Made by a program: the position numbers and the translations under genes. Positions 1-6,539 of a stretch of DNA of 8,396 bases are shown here, one piece after another; position 1 is the stretch's first letter; each line of letters opens with the position of its first letter. The stretch covers positions 1 to 8,396 of the forward strand of contig JAQGIJ010000515.1 of NCBI GenBank assembly GCA_028291285.1, in the 5' to 3' direction. The DNA comes from Phenylobacterium sp. (lineage in GTDB: Bacteria; Pseudomonadota; Alphaproteobacteria; Caulobacterales; Caulobacteraceae). Below the pieces are notes generated by a model. That model was not told where the DNA came from. It was given only the letters and a program-made list of their open reading frames with translations, and searched no databases.

Positions 1-120
1 GCCGCCGCCTGAGGGCGCCGGCGCGGGCCGCGCCGTCTGCGCATGCGCAACCGGGGCGATGAGTACCGCAAGGACGCTGAAGGCGGTGGTGCTCAGCATG
101 CGGGCGAGCGCGCCAGACAT
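1..120 (-). CDS. Exported protein, N-terminal fragment (cut by window edge)
   Basis: Forty codons are visible on the minus strand, from an ATG at 120-118 running off the left edge without a stop. The translation is a textbook Sec signal peptide: a short N-region with Arg7, a hydrophobic core at about residues 8-24 (MLSTTAFSVLAVLIAPV), then an A-H-A cleavage site before Gln28. A Pro/Ala/Gly-rich start of the mature chain follows (TARPAPAPSGGG). A purine-rich GGGGGGAA lies 5 nt upstream of the ATG and supports this start. An 'AHAQ' junction followed by a low-complexity stretch is common in TonB-dependent outer-membrane receptors of Sphingomonadales and Caulobacterales. That identity is inference only, since no receptor domain lies inside the window. 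It is divergent from the LLM oxidoreductase gene and shares a roughly 300 bp control region with it. Confidence 0.72.
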   Translation of the reverse strand, partial: MSGALARMLSTTAFSVLAVLIAPVAHAQTARPAPAPSGGG

Positions 121-146
121 ATCATTCCCCCCTGTTGTTCGTGCTC

Positions 147-280
147 TGTTGCACTTGTTGCGAGAAGCCATCGGCTCGCCTCGCCTTTACCGAACGGGAG
201 TCTACGAGAAACTGAGCGGAAGTCTAGGGCTGAAAGTGCGCCTGAGTGCAACATTCGGCGGGTGTACACTTATTGCAACA
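147..280. repeat. TGCAACA heptamer repeats, possible operator
   Basis: TGCAACA occurs on the plus strand at 247-253 and 274-280. On the opposite strand it occurs at 147-153, read as TGTTGCA on plus, with the variant TGTTGCG at 156-162, nine bases on. The first two copies flank a perfect palindrome, GTGTACAC, at 262-269. Repeated copies in both orientations between divergent genes suggest a regulator binding region, but no regulator can be assigned. Confidence 0.35.
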
Positions 281-373
281 GTCGCCCGGGGGGCGCCGCG
301 CCTTTGCTCGATAGGCGGCCGCGGCGTCGGCCGGCCGGGCATGAGGCGGCGGGTGAATTGCGGACACGAACCG

Positions 374-401
374 TTGACTGCACTGCAGGATTCAGTAGCG
401 G
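374..401 (+). promoter_or_regulatory. Weak candidate promoter for the LLM oxidoreductase
   Basis: TTGACT at 374-379 matches five of six bases of the sigma-70 -35 box. At 16 nt spacing the best -10 is TAGCGG (396-401), which matches poorly. The site is 25 nt before the start codon, which leaves only a short leader. Listed because of the good -35; the -10 is not convincing. Confidence 0.25.
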
Positions 402-426
402 TTAGCCGGAACTGGAGAGGTGAAGC

Positions 427-1335
427 ATGGGAACGGGCCTGCAGTTCGGAACCAACGTCTACAAGTTCCCGAAATTCGGGCCGGCGGTGGAGCCGCTGGT
501 CGAGTTCGTCCAGACCGCAGAACGAGTGGGCTTCCACCACATGCGGTTCCTCGACCACGTGGTGGGCATCGTCGCGGAACGCCACGGCGGCATCGCCAAC
601 ACGCCCTACACCAGCGACAGCATTATCCGCGAGACCTTCACCGTGCTCGCCTACCTGTCGGCGGTGACGAGCAAGATCGGCTTCGTCACCGGTGTCCTGG
701 TCCTGCCGCAACGCCAGACCACCCTGATCGCCAAGCAGGCCGCCGAGGTGGACATCCTGTCGAAGGGGCGGCTGACGCTCGGCGTCGGGCTCGGCTACAA
801 CCAGGTGGAATACGAGGCGATGGGCGCGAGCTTCAAAGACCGCGTCCCGATGTTCGAGGAACAGGTCGAGGTCCTGCGGCTGCTCTGGACGCAGGAAGAG
901 GTGAGCTTCGAGGGCCGGTTCCACAAGCTGACCGACGTCAGCCTCTCGCCGCGCCCGATCCAGCGGCCAATCCCGCTCTATTTCGGCATGGGACGCTCGT
1001 TCGCGCCGATCCCGCCGGACGCGGTCCTGCGGCGCTGCGGCCGGCTGGCCGACGGGTGGTTGCCGATCTTCAAGCCGGACGAGGAGGGCCGGGCCGCGGT
1101 CGCCAAGGTCCATGAGGCGGCGATCGAGGCCGGGCGCGATCCGGCTCAGCTGCAGATGGAGATGGGGCTCGACGTGCAGGGCCTGAGCGCGTCCCAGATC
1201 AGCGACGAGATCAAACGGCGCCAAGACTTCGGCGCCACGCGGATCCACATTGCTCTGCCGGGAGACTCTCCGCAGGAGCAGACCGAGTCGCTGAAGCGCG
1301 TCGCCGACGTGCTCCACCAGGGCTGGCTCGGCTGA
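427..1335 (+). CDS. LLM class (luciferase-like) oxidoreductase, TIGR03619-like
   Basis: A 302-residue protein of the bacterial luciferase-like superfamily, a cytoplasmic TIM-barrel enzyme that uses reduced flavin or F420. Visible signatures are D43-H44, the P94-Q-R-Q segment followed by AKQAAEVDILSKGR (to R115), and the glycine-rich G119-V-G-L-G-Y-N-Q-V-E-Y-E-A-M-G. A later SPRPIQRPIPLYFG segment is typical of the superfamily. This combination matches the group named TIGR03619 (F420-dependent by annotation), and the length is normal. GGAGAGG six bases before the ATG supports the start. The gene stands alone, divergent from the exported protein and convergent with the CoA-transferase. The cofactor and substrate cannot be read from the sequence: subfamily names say F420, yet many members in alphaproteobacteria may use FMN. 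A role in oxidising a pathway intermediate is inference. Confidence 0.88.
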   Translation: MGTGLQFGTNVYKFPKFGPAVEPLVEFVQTAERVGFHHMRFLDHVVGIVAERHGGIANTPYTSDSIIRETFTVLAYLSAVTSKIGFVTGVLVLPQRQTTLIAKQAAEVDILSKGRLTLGVGLGYNQVEYEAMGASFKDRVPMFEEQVEVLRLLWTQEEVSFEGRFHKLTDVSLSPRPIQRPIPLYFGMGRSFAPIPPDAVLRRCGRLADGWLPIFKPDEEGRAAVAKVHEAAIEAGRDPAQLQMEMGLDVQGLSASQISDEIKRRQDFGATRIHIALPGDSPQEQTESLKRVADVLHQGWLG

Positions 1336-1360
1336 CGCTCAGGGCTTATGCCGCCACGGC

Positions 1361-1390
1361 CCAGGCCCGGCCTACGCCGCCTCGGCCTGG
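1361..1390. terminator. GC-rich hairpin between convergent genes
   Basis: CCAGGCC (1361-1367) pairs with GGCCTGG (1384-1390). Inside it CGGC (1368-1371) pairs with GCCG (1376-1379) around a CTAC loop, leaving a four-base bulge. It sits just after the LLM stop and overlaps the last codons of the convergent CoA-transferase gene. There is no T-tract on either strand, so it could only be a factor-assisted or weak terminator. Confidence 0.3.
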
Positions 1391-3720
1391 TGGGGCGCCT
1401 TGACCGCGCGCGCGGCGATCAGCTTGCCGATCGCCTCGTCGTCGAAGCCCTGCTCCCGAAGGATCTCCAGCGAATAGTCGCCAACCTCCGGCGCAAAGCG
1501 TCCGTCCGAGGCGGGGCGCAGGGGCGAGTCCGAGAAGCGCCAGAACTGGCCGAGGTCGCGGTAGACCCCCCACTTGGCATGACCCCGGAACTCGATCGTG
1601 CGTCCGAACCGGATGTTCTCCTCGTCGAAGAAGTATTCGTCGGCGCGATAGCGCTTGCCGACCGGCTCGACCGCAACGCCGAGCGCGCGCAGCCGGGACA
1701 CGGCGTCTGCGGTGGCAAGCGCCGCCGCCCAGGCCGTGATCACCGGAATCGGGTCCTCGCCGCTCGCGCCGGTTTCGCCAAGCAGGGCCTGACGCATCGC
1801 CTCGGCCCAGGCGTGGACGACCAGCCAGCCGTCCGCCGTCTGGTAGAGGCGCGTCCACCAGTTGAACCCGTATTGCTCCGCATCCACCGCCAGCGGGTCG
1901 ACGATCACGCCATCCTCGCGGATCACCGTCTCGGCGGTGCTGAGGATGGCGGAGCCCATCTGCGGGCACTCGATGTACTGGCCCCCCCCGGTGCGATTGC
2001 GGTGATGGAGGGCCATCAGCAGACCCGCCGCGCCGAGCAGGCCGTTGCCGGGGTCCATGCTGCCGATCGCGCTGTAAGGGCCGACATAGCGCGCATCCTC
2101 ATGCCGCATCATCAGCCCGGTGATGGCCGACGAGAGCGGCTCGAAACCGGGATAGCCCTTGTAGGGCCCCTGCGAGCCGAAGGCCGGGGAGTGCATGTAG
2201 ATCAGGCTGGGATTGAGATCGCGCAGATCCTCGTAGCCCATGCCGATGGACTCCGCGACGCCCGGGCGAAGGTTGTGCTGGACGATGTCCGCCCACTTCA
2301 CCAGCCGCTCCACGACCTCGCGGGCCTCCGGCTTCTTGAGGTTGAGCGCCAGCATCCGCTTGTGGTGATTGGCGGCGTTGAAGTAGCGGCCCTTCGACAC
2401 CGGCCGCATCGGACATCCGGCCAGGTTCTCGATCTTGATCACGTCCGCGCCGAGGTCGGCGAGAAGACGGCTGGCGAACGGACCGGCGAAGAACACCCCG
2501 AAGTCGACCACCTTGACGCCCGCCAGCGGGTAGCGGGCGGAGGGCTCGCGGCGGCCGGGACTGGGCGCGGGGAAGCGCTTGCGGGCGGTGGCGAGGTCGG
2601 CGGCGGCCTCCTCGGCTCGCACGTGACGCTCGGCGACGGGCGCGGGCAGGCCCGGCGACTCCGAGAACTTGAGCACGGCGCCCGCCGCGCGGACGGTCTC
2701 GCCGTCCGGCAGCTCCACAAGCGTGGTCAGCTGGTTCTCCAGCACCTGCGGATCCCCGTAGACCTCTCCGGCCAGCAGGTCCGGCATGGTCGGAATGTCC
2801 AGCTCGCGCAGGATCCTGAGCCACTCTGGGCGGGACTTCTGGGCGAACATCACCGGCAGCGTCTCGTTGTACAGCTCCACCTGCCAGGGCTCGATGGGCT
2901 GGCCGATCTCGGAGGCCCCCTCGGTCGGGATGGGCGGGATCTGCTCCTGCAGGCCGGCGAGCTCCATCAGGCTGGAGAAGCCGCGCTTGGTGCCGGTGTG
3001 GACGTGCAGCCACTCGGCGTCGGCGCATTGGAAGGAGTCCAGCACCAGCCGCCCCATTCCGCCCATGCGGATGTCGATCGGCATGTCGTCGGCTTTTTCG
3101 TTCTGCGACCAGTACCAGTACATGGTCTGCTGAGCGGCGAGGCCGTCGGCGACCGAGGTGTCGACGATCTGTCCCCTGCCCGTGTCGTGGCGGGCGTGGA
3201 GGGCGGCCAGCAGCACCGTGACGCCGTTGAACGCCGCGGCGTAGGAACCGGTCGGAAAGGTCGGCATCTTCGGACCTTCGCGGTACCCGTACTGGCGGTA
3301 GTACATGCCCTGCCGCGCCCACAGCAGCGGCTCGGACCAGACATCCGGCTCCTGGGCGGACTCGCGGCCGTAGCCGGAGATCTGCAGGCAGACCAGCGCC
3401 GGATCCCGCGCCATGAGCGCCTCGAACGCCAGGCCCATCTCCTCGAGCTGCGCACGGGAGAAGTCGGTCGCGAAGACGTCCGCATCGGAGATCAGGCCCG
3501 CCAGGTCGAGCTGGTCGTCCAGCGGAACCAGGCTCTTGCCGCGACGCCAGACGGACTCGGCGAGCTCCCAGCTCGGCTCGGGCTTGGCCGCCGGGTCGGT
3601 CACCTCGACGACGGTCGCGCCGTTGTCGGCGAGCAACATGCCCATGACCTTCGCGGACATGTGCCAGGTCAGCACGACAACGCGGAGCCCCTGCAGCGGT
3701 CCAGATTTCCTCGAAAGCAT
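1372..3720 (-). CDS. Double-length CaiB/BaiF family (class III) CoA-transferase
   Basis: A 782-residue protein with two CaiB/BaiF CoA-transferase halves in tandem, at about residues 8-380 and 398-782. Each half opens with the family's first strand (GLRVVVLTWHMSA; GVKVVDFGVFFAGPFASRLLADLGADVIKIE). The family normally has about 400 residues, acts as a dimer, and transfers CoA between carboxylic acids through an aspartyl-CoA intermediate. The N-half keeps the catalytic-Asp motif GRGQIVDTSV (D187). The matching C-half motif is GGGQYIECPQ, with Glu584 where Asp is expected. The ATG at 3720 is preferred over an in-frame start 27 codons upstream: GGAGG lies seven bases before it, and the family homology begins right after it. 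It is transcribed alone on the minus strand, divergent from the TetR gene. The substrate is unknown; acid activation for a degradation pathway is inferred. Confidence 0.92.
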   Translation of the reverse strand: MLSRKSGPLQGLRVVVLTWHMSAKVMGMLLADNGATVVEVTDPAAKPEPSWELAESVWRRGKSLVPLDDQLDLAGLISDADVFATDFSRAQLEEMGLAFEALMARDPALVCLQISGYGRESAQEPDVWSEPLLWARQGMYYRQYGYREGPKMPTFPTGSYAAAFNGVTVLLAALHARHDTGRGQIVDTSVADGLAAQQTMYWYWSQNEKADDMPIDIRMGGMGRLVLDSFQCADAEWLHVHTGTKRGFSSLMELAGLQEQIPPIPTEGASEIGQPIEPWQVELYNETLPVMFAQKSRPEWLRILRELDIPTMPDLLAGEVYGDPQVLENQLTTLVELPDGETVRAAGAVLKFSESPGLPAPVAERHVRAEEAAADLATARKRFPAPSPGRREPSARYPLAGVKVVDFGVFFAGPFASRLLADLGADVIKIENLAGCPMRPVSKGRYFNAANHHKRMLALNLKKPEAREVVERLVKWADIVQHNLRPGVAESIGMGYEDLRDLNPSLIYMHSPAFGSQGPYKGYPGFEPLSSAITGLMMRHEDARYVGPYSAIGSMDPGNGLLGAAGLLMALHHRNRTGGGQYIECPQMGSAILSTAETVIREDGVIVDPLAVDAEQYGFNWWTRLYQTADGWLVVHAWAEAMRQALLGETGASGEDPIPVITAWAAALATADAVSRLRALGVAVEPVGKRYRADEYFFDEENIRFGRTIEFRGHAKWGVYRDLGQFWRFSDSPLRPASDGRFAPEVGDYSLEILREQGFDDEAIGKLIAARAVKAPHQAEAA

Positions 3721-3863
3721 TCCCGTTCCTCCGCTCACTTCCTGCGCCGGTTCGGCCCGTGCGCGCAGGGCGGCCACGCGGGGCCGACACCAGTGTACCA
3801 CCAGCTCCGGCGCGCCCGTTGCGCCGAGGCTCTCCCCGTGTAATTTTTGTCCTCGCGTGCAGT

Positions 3864-3891
3864 TTTCTATGGGTCACCCCGCGAATGTCAA
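3864..3891 (-). promoter_or_regulatory. Sigma-70-type promoter for the CoA-transferase gene
   Basis: Read on the minus strand, a perfect TTGACA -35 box (3891-3886) is followed after 16 bases by TAGAAA (3869-3864), a four-of-six match to the -10 box. Transcription would start near 3857 and leave a leader of about 135 nt before the ATG at 3720. Both flanking palindromes touch this promoter, which fits repression by the neighbouring TetR protein. Confidence 0.5.
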
Positions 3892-3904
3892 TCCGTCGGA
3901 CGGA
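3871..3904. promoter_or_regulatory. Two palindromes, candidate TetR operators
   Basis: TCCGTC-G-GACGGA (3892-3904) is a perfect inverted repeat with six-base arms and a one-base centre, directly abutting the -35 box. GGGT-C-ACCC (3871-3879) lies in the spacer between the -35 and -10 boxes. Both are placed where a bound repressor would block the promoter. TetR-family regulators commonly bind palindromes next to their own gene, so binding by the adjacent regulator is a reasonable inference. Confidence 0.35.
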
Positions 3905-4000
3905 CGCATTCGCCTAGGCGCGGTCCCGCGGAGCCTGGACGCCGGTCTTGGGAGGAGCACGATGTTCGAGCTGGTCGGGCTTGGCGGACGGCGCCTCGGA

Positions 4001-4017
4001 AAAAGGCTCCGCCTTTT
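4001..4017 (+). terminator. AAAAGGC/GCCTTTT hairpin ahead of the TetR gene
   Basis: A perfect 7-bp stem (AAAAGGC, 4001-4007; GCCTTTT, 4011-4017) closes on a TCC loop. It looks like a small intrinsic terminator, with only four Ts in the descending arm. It lies 20 nt before the preferred regulator start, so on a transcript from upstream it could act as an attenuator. The short AT-ended stem makes this weak. Confidence 0.3.
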
Positions 4018-4037
4018 CTTCGGGCCAGGGCCGTGCC

Positions 4038-4802
4038 ATGTCGTCCATGAGTTTCACGAGGCGCCTGGTCTTGACGAACGTCGCCCGCAAGCGCGCCAGC
4101 TACTCCAGCCCCACGATCCTGGCCCGACGCGCGCGCATCCTGGAGCTGACGCGCGAGCTCATCGCCGAACAGGGCCTGAGCGGATTCAGCATCAGCGAAC
4201 TCGGCCAGCGGGCGAACGTCGCGAAGCAGACGATCTACAACATCTTCCAGACGAAGGAGCGGATGATCGCCACGGCGATCAACGAGTACTTCGAACAGCG
4301 CGAGGACGAGATCCACTACCACAGCCCGCAAGGGACGATGGAGCGGATGATCGAGCGCACCATCGTCGCGGGCCGGCGCGGCGCAAGCCTGCCGCACTAC
4401 ATGGCCGCGCTGATGATGATCTACTTCTCGCCGGACCCGGATGCGGACATCTGGGCCGCGATCCAGCGCAGCACGGCGCACGCGCACAAGTCGTGGATCG
4501 ACAATCTCGCCGCGAACGGCCTGCTGCAGAGTTGGATTCGCCCCGACGTGCTGACCGCCGACATGGCCCTGCTCCGGAACGGGATCACGCTCGAATGGTG
4601 CCGCGGGCGCATCGACATCGACGAGGCTTTGCGCCGCAAGGTCGCGGCCCTGCTGACGACCATGGTCGGGGCCACGCGCCAGCCGGTCCGCGGGGAGATC
4701 GAGGCGCGTCTGGCGGAAACCCTGATCCACGGCCTGCCAGACTACCGACCGCCGCCGGATCCGCCGGCGCCGCGCACGCGCGCGCGGCCGAAGTCGGCTT
4801 AG
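4038..4802 (+). CDS. TetR/AcrR family transcriptional regulator
   Basis: A 254-residue one-component regulator. The N-terminal TetR DNA-binding domain is clear: helix 1 at about residues 28-46 (ARRARILELTRELIAEQG), then the helix-turn-helix SISELGQRANVAKQTIYNIFQTKE at 51-74. The rest is a helical, ligand-binding C-terminal part that I cannot assign, ending in a Pro/Arg-rich tail (DYRPPPDPPAPRTRARPKSA). It is probably a repressor released by a pathway metabolite and acting on the divergent CoA-transferase promoter. The start is uncertain: ATG 4038 (or 4047) gives a normal lead-in to helix 1 but has only weak AGGG upstream. A TTG at 3948 would add 30 poorly conserved-looking residues. The best ribosome-binding site in the region serves an ATG at 3962 in another frame. 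Confidence 0.85.
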   Translation: MSSMSFTRRLVLTNVARKRASYSSPTILARRARILELTRELIAEQGLSGFSISELGQRANVAKQTIYNIFQTKERMIATAINEYFEQREDEIHYHSPQGTMERMIERTIVAGRRGASLPHYMAALMMIYFSPDPDADIWAAIQRSTAHAHKSWIDNLAANGLLQSWIRPDVLTADMALLRNGITLEWCRGRIDIDEALRRKVAALLTTMVGATRQPVRGEIEARLAETLIHGLPDYRPPPDPPAPRTRARPKSA

Positions 4803-4838
4803 CGCGGCGGGGCTGGGCTCACCCCTGCCCGCCTGCGC
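4802..4838 (+). other. GC-rich stem-loop after the TetR stop codon
   Basis: GCGC-GGCGGG (4802-4811) pairs with CCCGCC-T-GCGC (4828-4838), with a one-base bulge and a partly paired interior. It begins at the last base of the TetR stop codon and ends 14 nt before the Rieske gene. There is no T-tract, so full termination is doubtful. It may dampen or process a transcript shared by the two genes. Confidence 0.3.
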
Positions 4839-4852
4839 CCGGGAAGGCCTGA

Positions 4853-5176
4853 ATGGAAGCCCTGTTCGAACGCGTGGCCCGGGTGGACGAGCTGGCGGAG
4901 GGCGGACAGCGCCTGGTGTCCGTGGGCGGAAAGAGCATCCTGCTCTGCAAGTCCGACGGCGAGGTCTTCGCCGTCCAGAACCGCTGCACCCACGACCACG
5001 AGCAACTGGTCGGCGGCCACATCCGCAAGTGCACGATCGTCTGCCCGTTCCACGGCGCCCGCTTCAGCCTCAAGACCGGCCTGCCGTTCGGGCCGCCCGC
5101 CTTCGAGCCGATCGACACCTATCCGGTGCGCATCGTCGACGACCATATCGAGGTCGGCGCGGCGCCGAACGGTTGA
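4853..5176 (+). CDS. Rieske-type [2Fe-2S] ferredoxin
   Basis: A 107-residue soluble Rieske protein. The cluster-binding motif has both parts: C45-T-H47 and C64-P-F-H67-G, sixteen residues apart, so two Cys and two His ligate one [2Fe-2S] cluster. The length is that of a single-domain ferredoxin, of the kind that passes electrons from a reductase to a ring-hydroxylating oxygenase, or of a NirD-like small Rieske protein. No signal peptide is visible. GGGAAGG five bases before the ATG supports the start. It follows the regulator by 50 nt in the same direction. No oxygenase or reductase lies in the window, so its redox partner is unknown. Confidence 0.92.
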   Translation: MEALFERVARVDELAEGGQRLVSVGGKSILLCKSDGEVFAVQNRCTHDHEQLVGGHIRKCTIVCPFHGARFSLKTGLPFGPPAFEPIDTYPVRIVDDHIEVGAAPNG

Positions 5177-5197
5177 GGGCGCTCGGCGGCGGAGACA

Positions 5198-5241
5198 CGA
5201 AAATTAGACGTTGACCAGTTTTCGACAGCGTGCATCCTAAT
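5198..5241 (+). promoter_or_regulatory. Candidate promoter and operator before the amidohydrolase pair
   Basis: The 122-base gap before the amidohydrolase has an AT-rich patch with an inverted repeat CGAAAA (5198-5203)-N15-TTTTCG (5219-5224). A -35-like TTGACC (5211-5216) sits inside the repeat. The best -10-like match, CCTAAT (5236-5241), is 19 bases further on, which is long. If real, the amidohydrolase pair and the second ferredoxin can be switched separately from the Rieske gene. Confidence 0.3.
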
Positions 5242-5298
5242 CCCACCACGCGCACGACCCGGCCATGCGGACCGGAGCGGCCGGCGAGGGAGGACGCG

Positions 5299-6501
5299 AT
5301 GACGGTCTACAAGGCCATTTCGGCGGATTCGCACGTCAACGAGCCGGCGAGGATGTTCGTCGACCGCGTGCCGGCCAAGTTCAAGGACGTGGCGCCGCAC
5401 ATCATCGAGCTCGACAACGGCGGCGAGGCCTGGCGGATGGCCGACATCGACGCGCCCGTGCCGTTCGGCTCCGCGGCGGTCCACCACCGAGCCACCAAGC
5501 GCTTCGACCGCGCGAGCTACAAGGCCCGCTTCGGCGAGCTGAAGGACGGCCTCCAGGCCGGCGTGCGCTATTCCGACATCCTGCCCGGATCGTACGATCC
5601 GAAGGAGCGGGTCAAGGAGCAGATCGAGGACAATCTCGACGGCGAGTTCTTCTACAACAACCCGGGCGTCTGGGCCGCGGTGAAGGCCGCGCGGGACAGA
5701 GAGCTCATCTACCACTGCTTCCGCGCCTACAACGACTGGATGGCGGAGTTTTGCGCCCACGATCCGACTCGGCTGTTCCCGATCGGCATCATTCCGTCCA
5801 CCGGCATCGACGACGCCATCTCCGAGCTCAAGCGCTGCCTGATCGATCTCGACATGAAGGGCGTGGCGCTGGAGAGCTATCCGAACGGCTCGCTGAGCGA
5901 CCCCGCGCCCGAAGACGACCGGTTCTGGGCGCTCGCCGAGGAGATCGGCAAGCCGGTGTCGCTGCACCTGTCGATCCGAGTGCCGGCGAACGCGATCGCC
6001 ATCGTCTCGCGCGGCAATGTGGCCGAGCTTCGCAAGATCACCGGCGCGGGGGCCTTCCCGATGGTGTGCCAGAAGCTCATCCTGTCGGGTGTCTTCGACC
6101 GCTTCCCCAACGTGAAGTTCGTCGGCGCCGAGACCCAGTCCGGCTGGGTGCCCTTCTATCTCGAGCGGTTCGACGCGACCTACAAGCGGATGGCCCGTGA
6201 GCAGGGCGTGAAGCTCGACCTGCTGCCCTCGGACTACTTCCAGCGCAACATCTACACCACCTTCCTGATCGACCAGGTGGGGGTGAACAACCGCTACGCC
6301 ATCGGCGTCGACCGGATGATGTGGATGTGCGACTTCCCGCACTCGGTCTCCAACTGGCCGATCGACGTGGAGCTGGCGCATGCCCAGCTGAAGGCCGGCA
6401 ACGTCCCCGCCGACGAGTGGGAGCGGCTGATGTGGCGCACGGTCGCCGACCTCTACCAGGTCCCCTACGAACTGCCCGCCGGCCAGGCGCTCGCGGCCTG
6501 A
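5299..6501 (+). CDS. Amidohydrolase family protein (ACMSD-like, Amidohydro_2)
   Basis: A 400-residue TIM-barrel metal-dependent enzyme of the ACMSD/amidohydrolase-2 family, whose members decarboxylate or hydrolyse acids, often from aromatic breakdown. Expected metal-site features are present: D10-S-H12 in the first strand (SADSHVNEP), H223 in SLHLS, and D345 in the C-D-F-P-H motif (MMWMCDFPHSVSNWP). The GAETQSGWVPFYLERFD segment (276-292) is also typical of the family. I chose ATG 5299 because GGGAGG lies five bases upstream and the family's first strand follows at once; a GTG 23 codons earlier would add an unstructured Pro/Arg-rich tail. It starts a tight run with the next two genes. The substrate is unknown. 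Compare the next gene, its paralogue. Confidence 0.9.
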   Translation: MTVYKAISADSHVNEPARMFVDRVPAKFKDVAPHIIELDNGGEAWRMADIDAPVPFGSAAVHHRATKRFDRASYKARFGELKDGLQAGVRYSDILPGSYDPKERVKEQIEDNLDGEFFYNNPGVWAAVKAARDRELIYHCFRAYNDWMAEFCAHDPTRLFPIGIIPSTGIDDAISELKRCLIDLDMKGVALESYPNGSLSDPAPEDDRFWALAEEIGKPVSLHLSIRVPANAIAIVSRGNVAELRKITGAGAFPMVCQKLILSGVFDRFPNVKFVGAETQSGWVPFYLERFDATYKRMAREQGVKLDLLPSDYFQRNIYTTFLIDQVGVNNRYAIGVDRMMWMCDFPHSVSNWPIDVELAHAQLKAGNVPADEWERLMWRTVADLYQVPYELPAGQALAA

Positions 6502-6539
6502 CCGCTTCGCACGCTGACCCTCTCGCCAGGACATCCCAG

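Larger units (their letters stand above)
121..426. other. Divergent intergenic control region
   Basis: These 306 bases separate the exported-protein gene (minus) from the LLM oxidoreductase gene (plus), and I see no gene in them. They contain repeated TGCAACA-type heptamers, a GTGTACAC palindrome and a TTGACT -35-like box at 374-379. Short open frames that cross the region have no ribosome-binding site or recognisable product. Confidence 0.6.
3721..4037. other. Divergent intergenic region between CoA-transferase and TetR genes
   Basis: A 317-base gap if the regulator starts at 4038. It holds the minus-strand promoter (3864-3891), two small palindromes (3871-3879 and 3892-3904), an AT-rich patch at 3841-3870, a strong but out-of-frame ribosome-binding site with ATG (3951-3964), and a short hairpin (4001-4017). 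I saw no convincing promoter for the regulator on the plus strand. Confidence 0.6.

Noticed and set aside
1348..3843. Long open plus-strand frame opposite the CoA-transferase
   Set aside because: It mirrors the CoA-transferase gene in a G+C-rich sequence where stop codons are rare. The product is rich in Arg, Gly, Ala and His and shows no family motif, and there is no ribosome-binding site.
4802..4838. Intrinsic terminator after the TetR gene
   Set aside because: The stem is strong but no run of Ts follows, so it is listed only as a stem-loop.
3413..4852. Long plus-strand frame through the CoA-transferase start and the TetR gene
   Set aside because: It runs antisense to one real gene and out of frame through another. 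Only its internal ATG at 3962 has a good ribosome-binding site, and that is treated as a finding.
4853..5176. Rieske gene as a ring-hydroxylating oxygenase alpha subunit fragment
   Set aside because: The protein is complete at 107 residues with its own start signal and stop, and the following sequence has no catalytic domain of that family.
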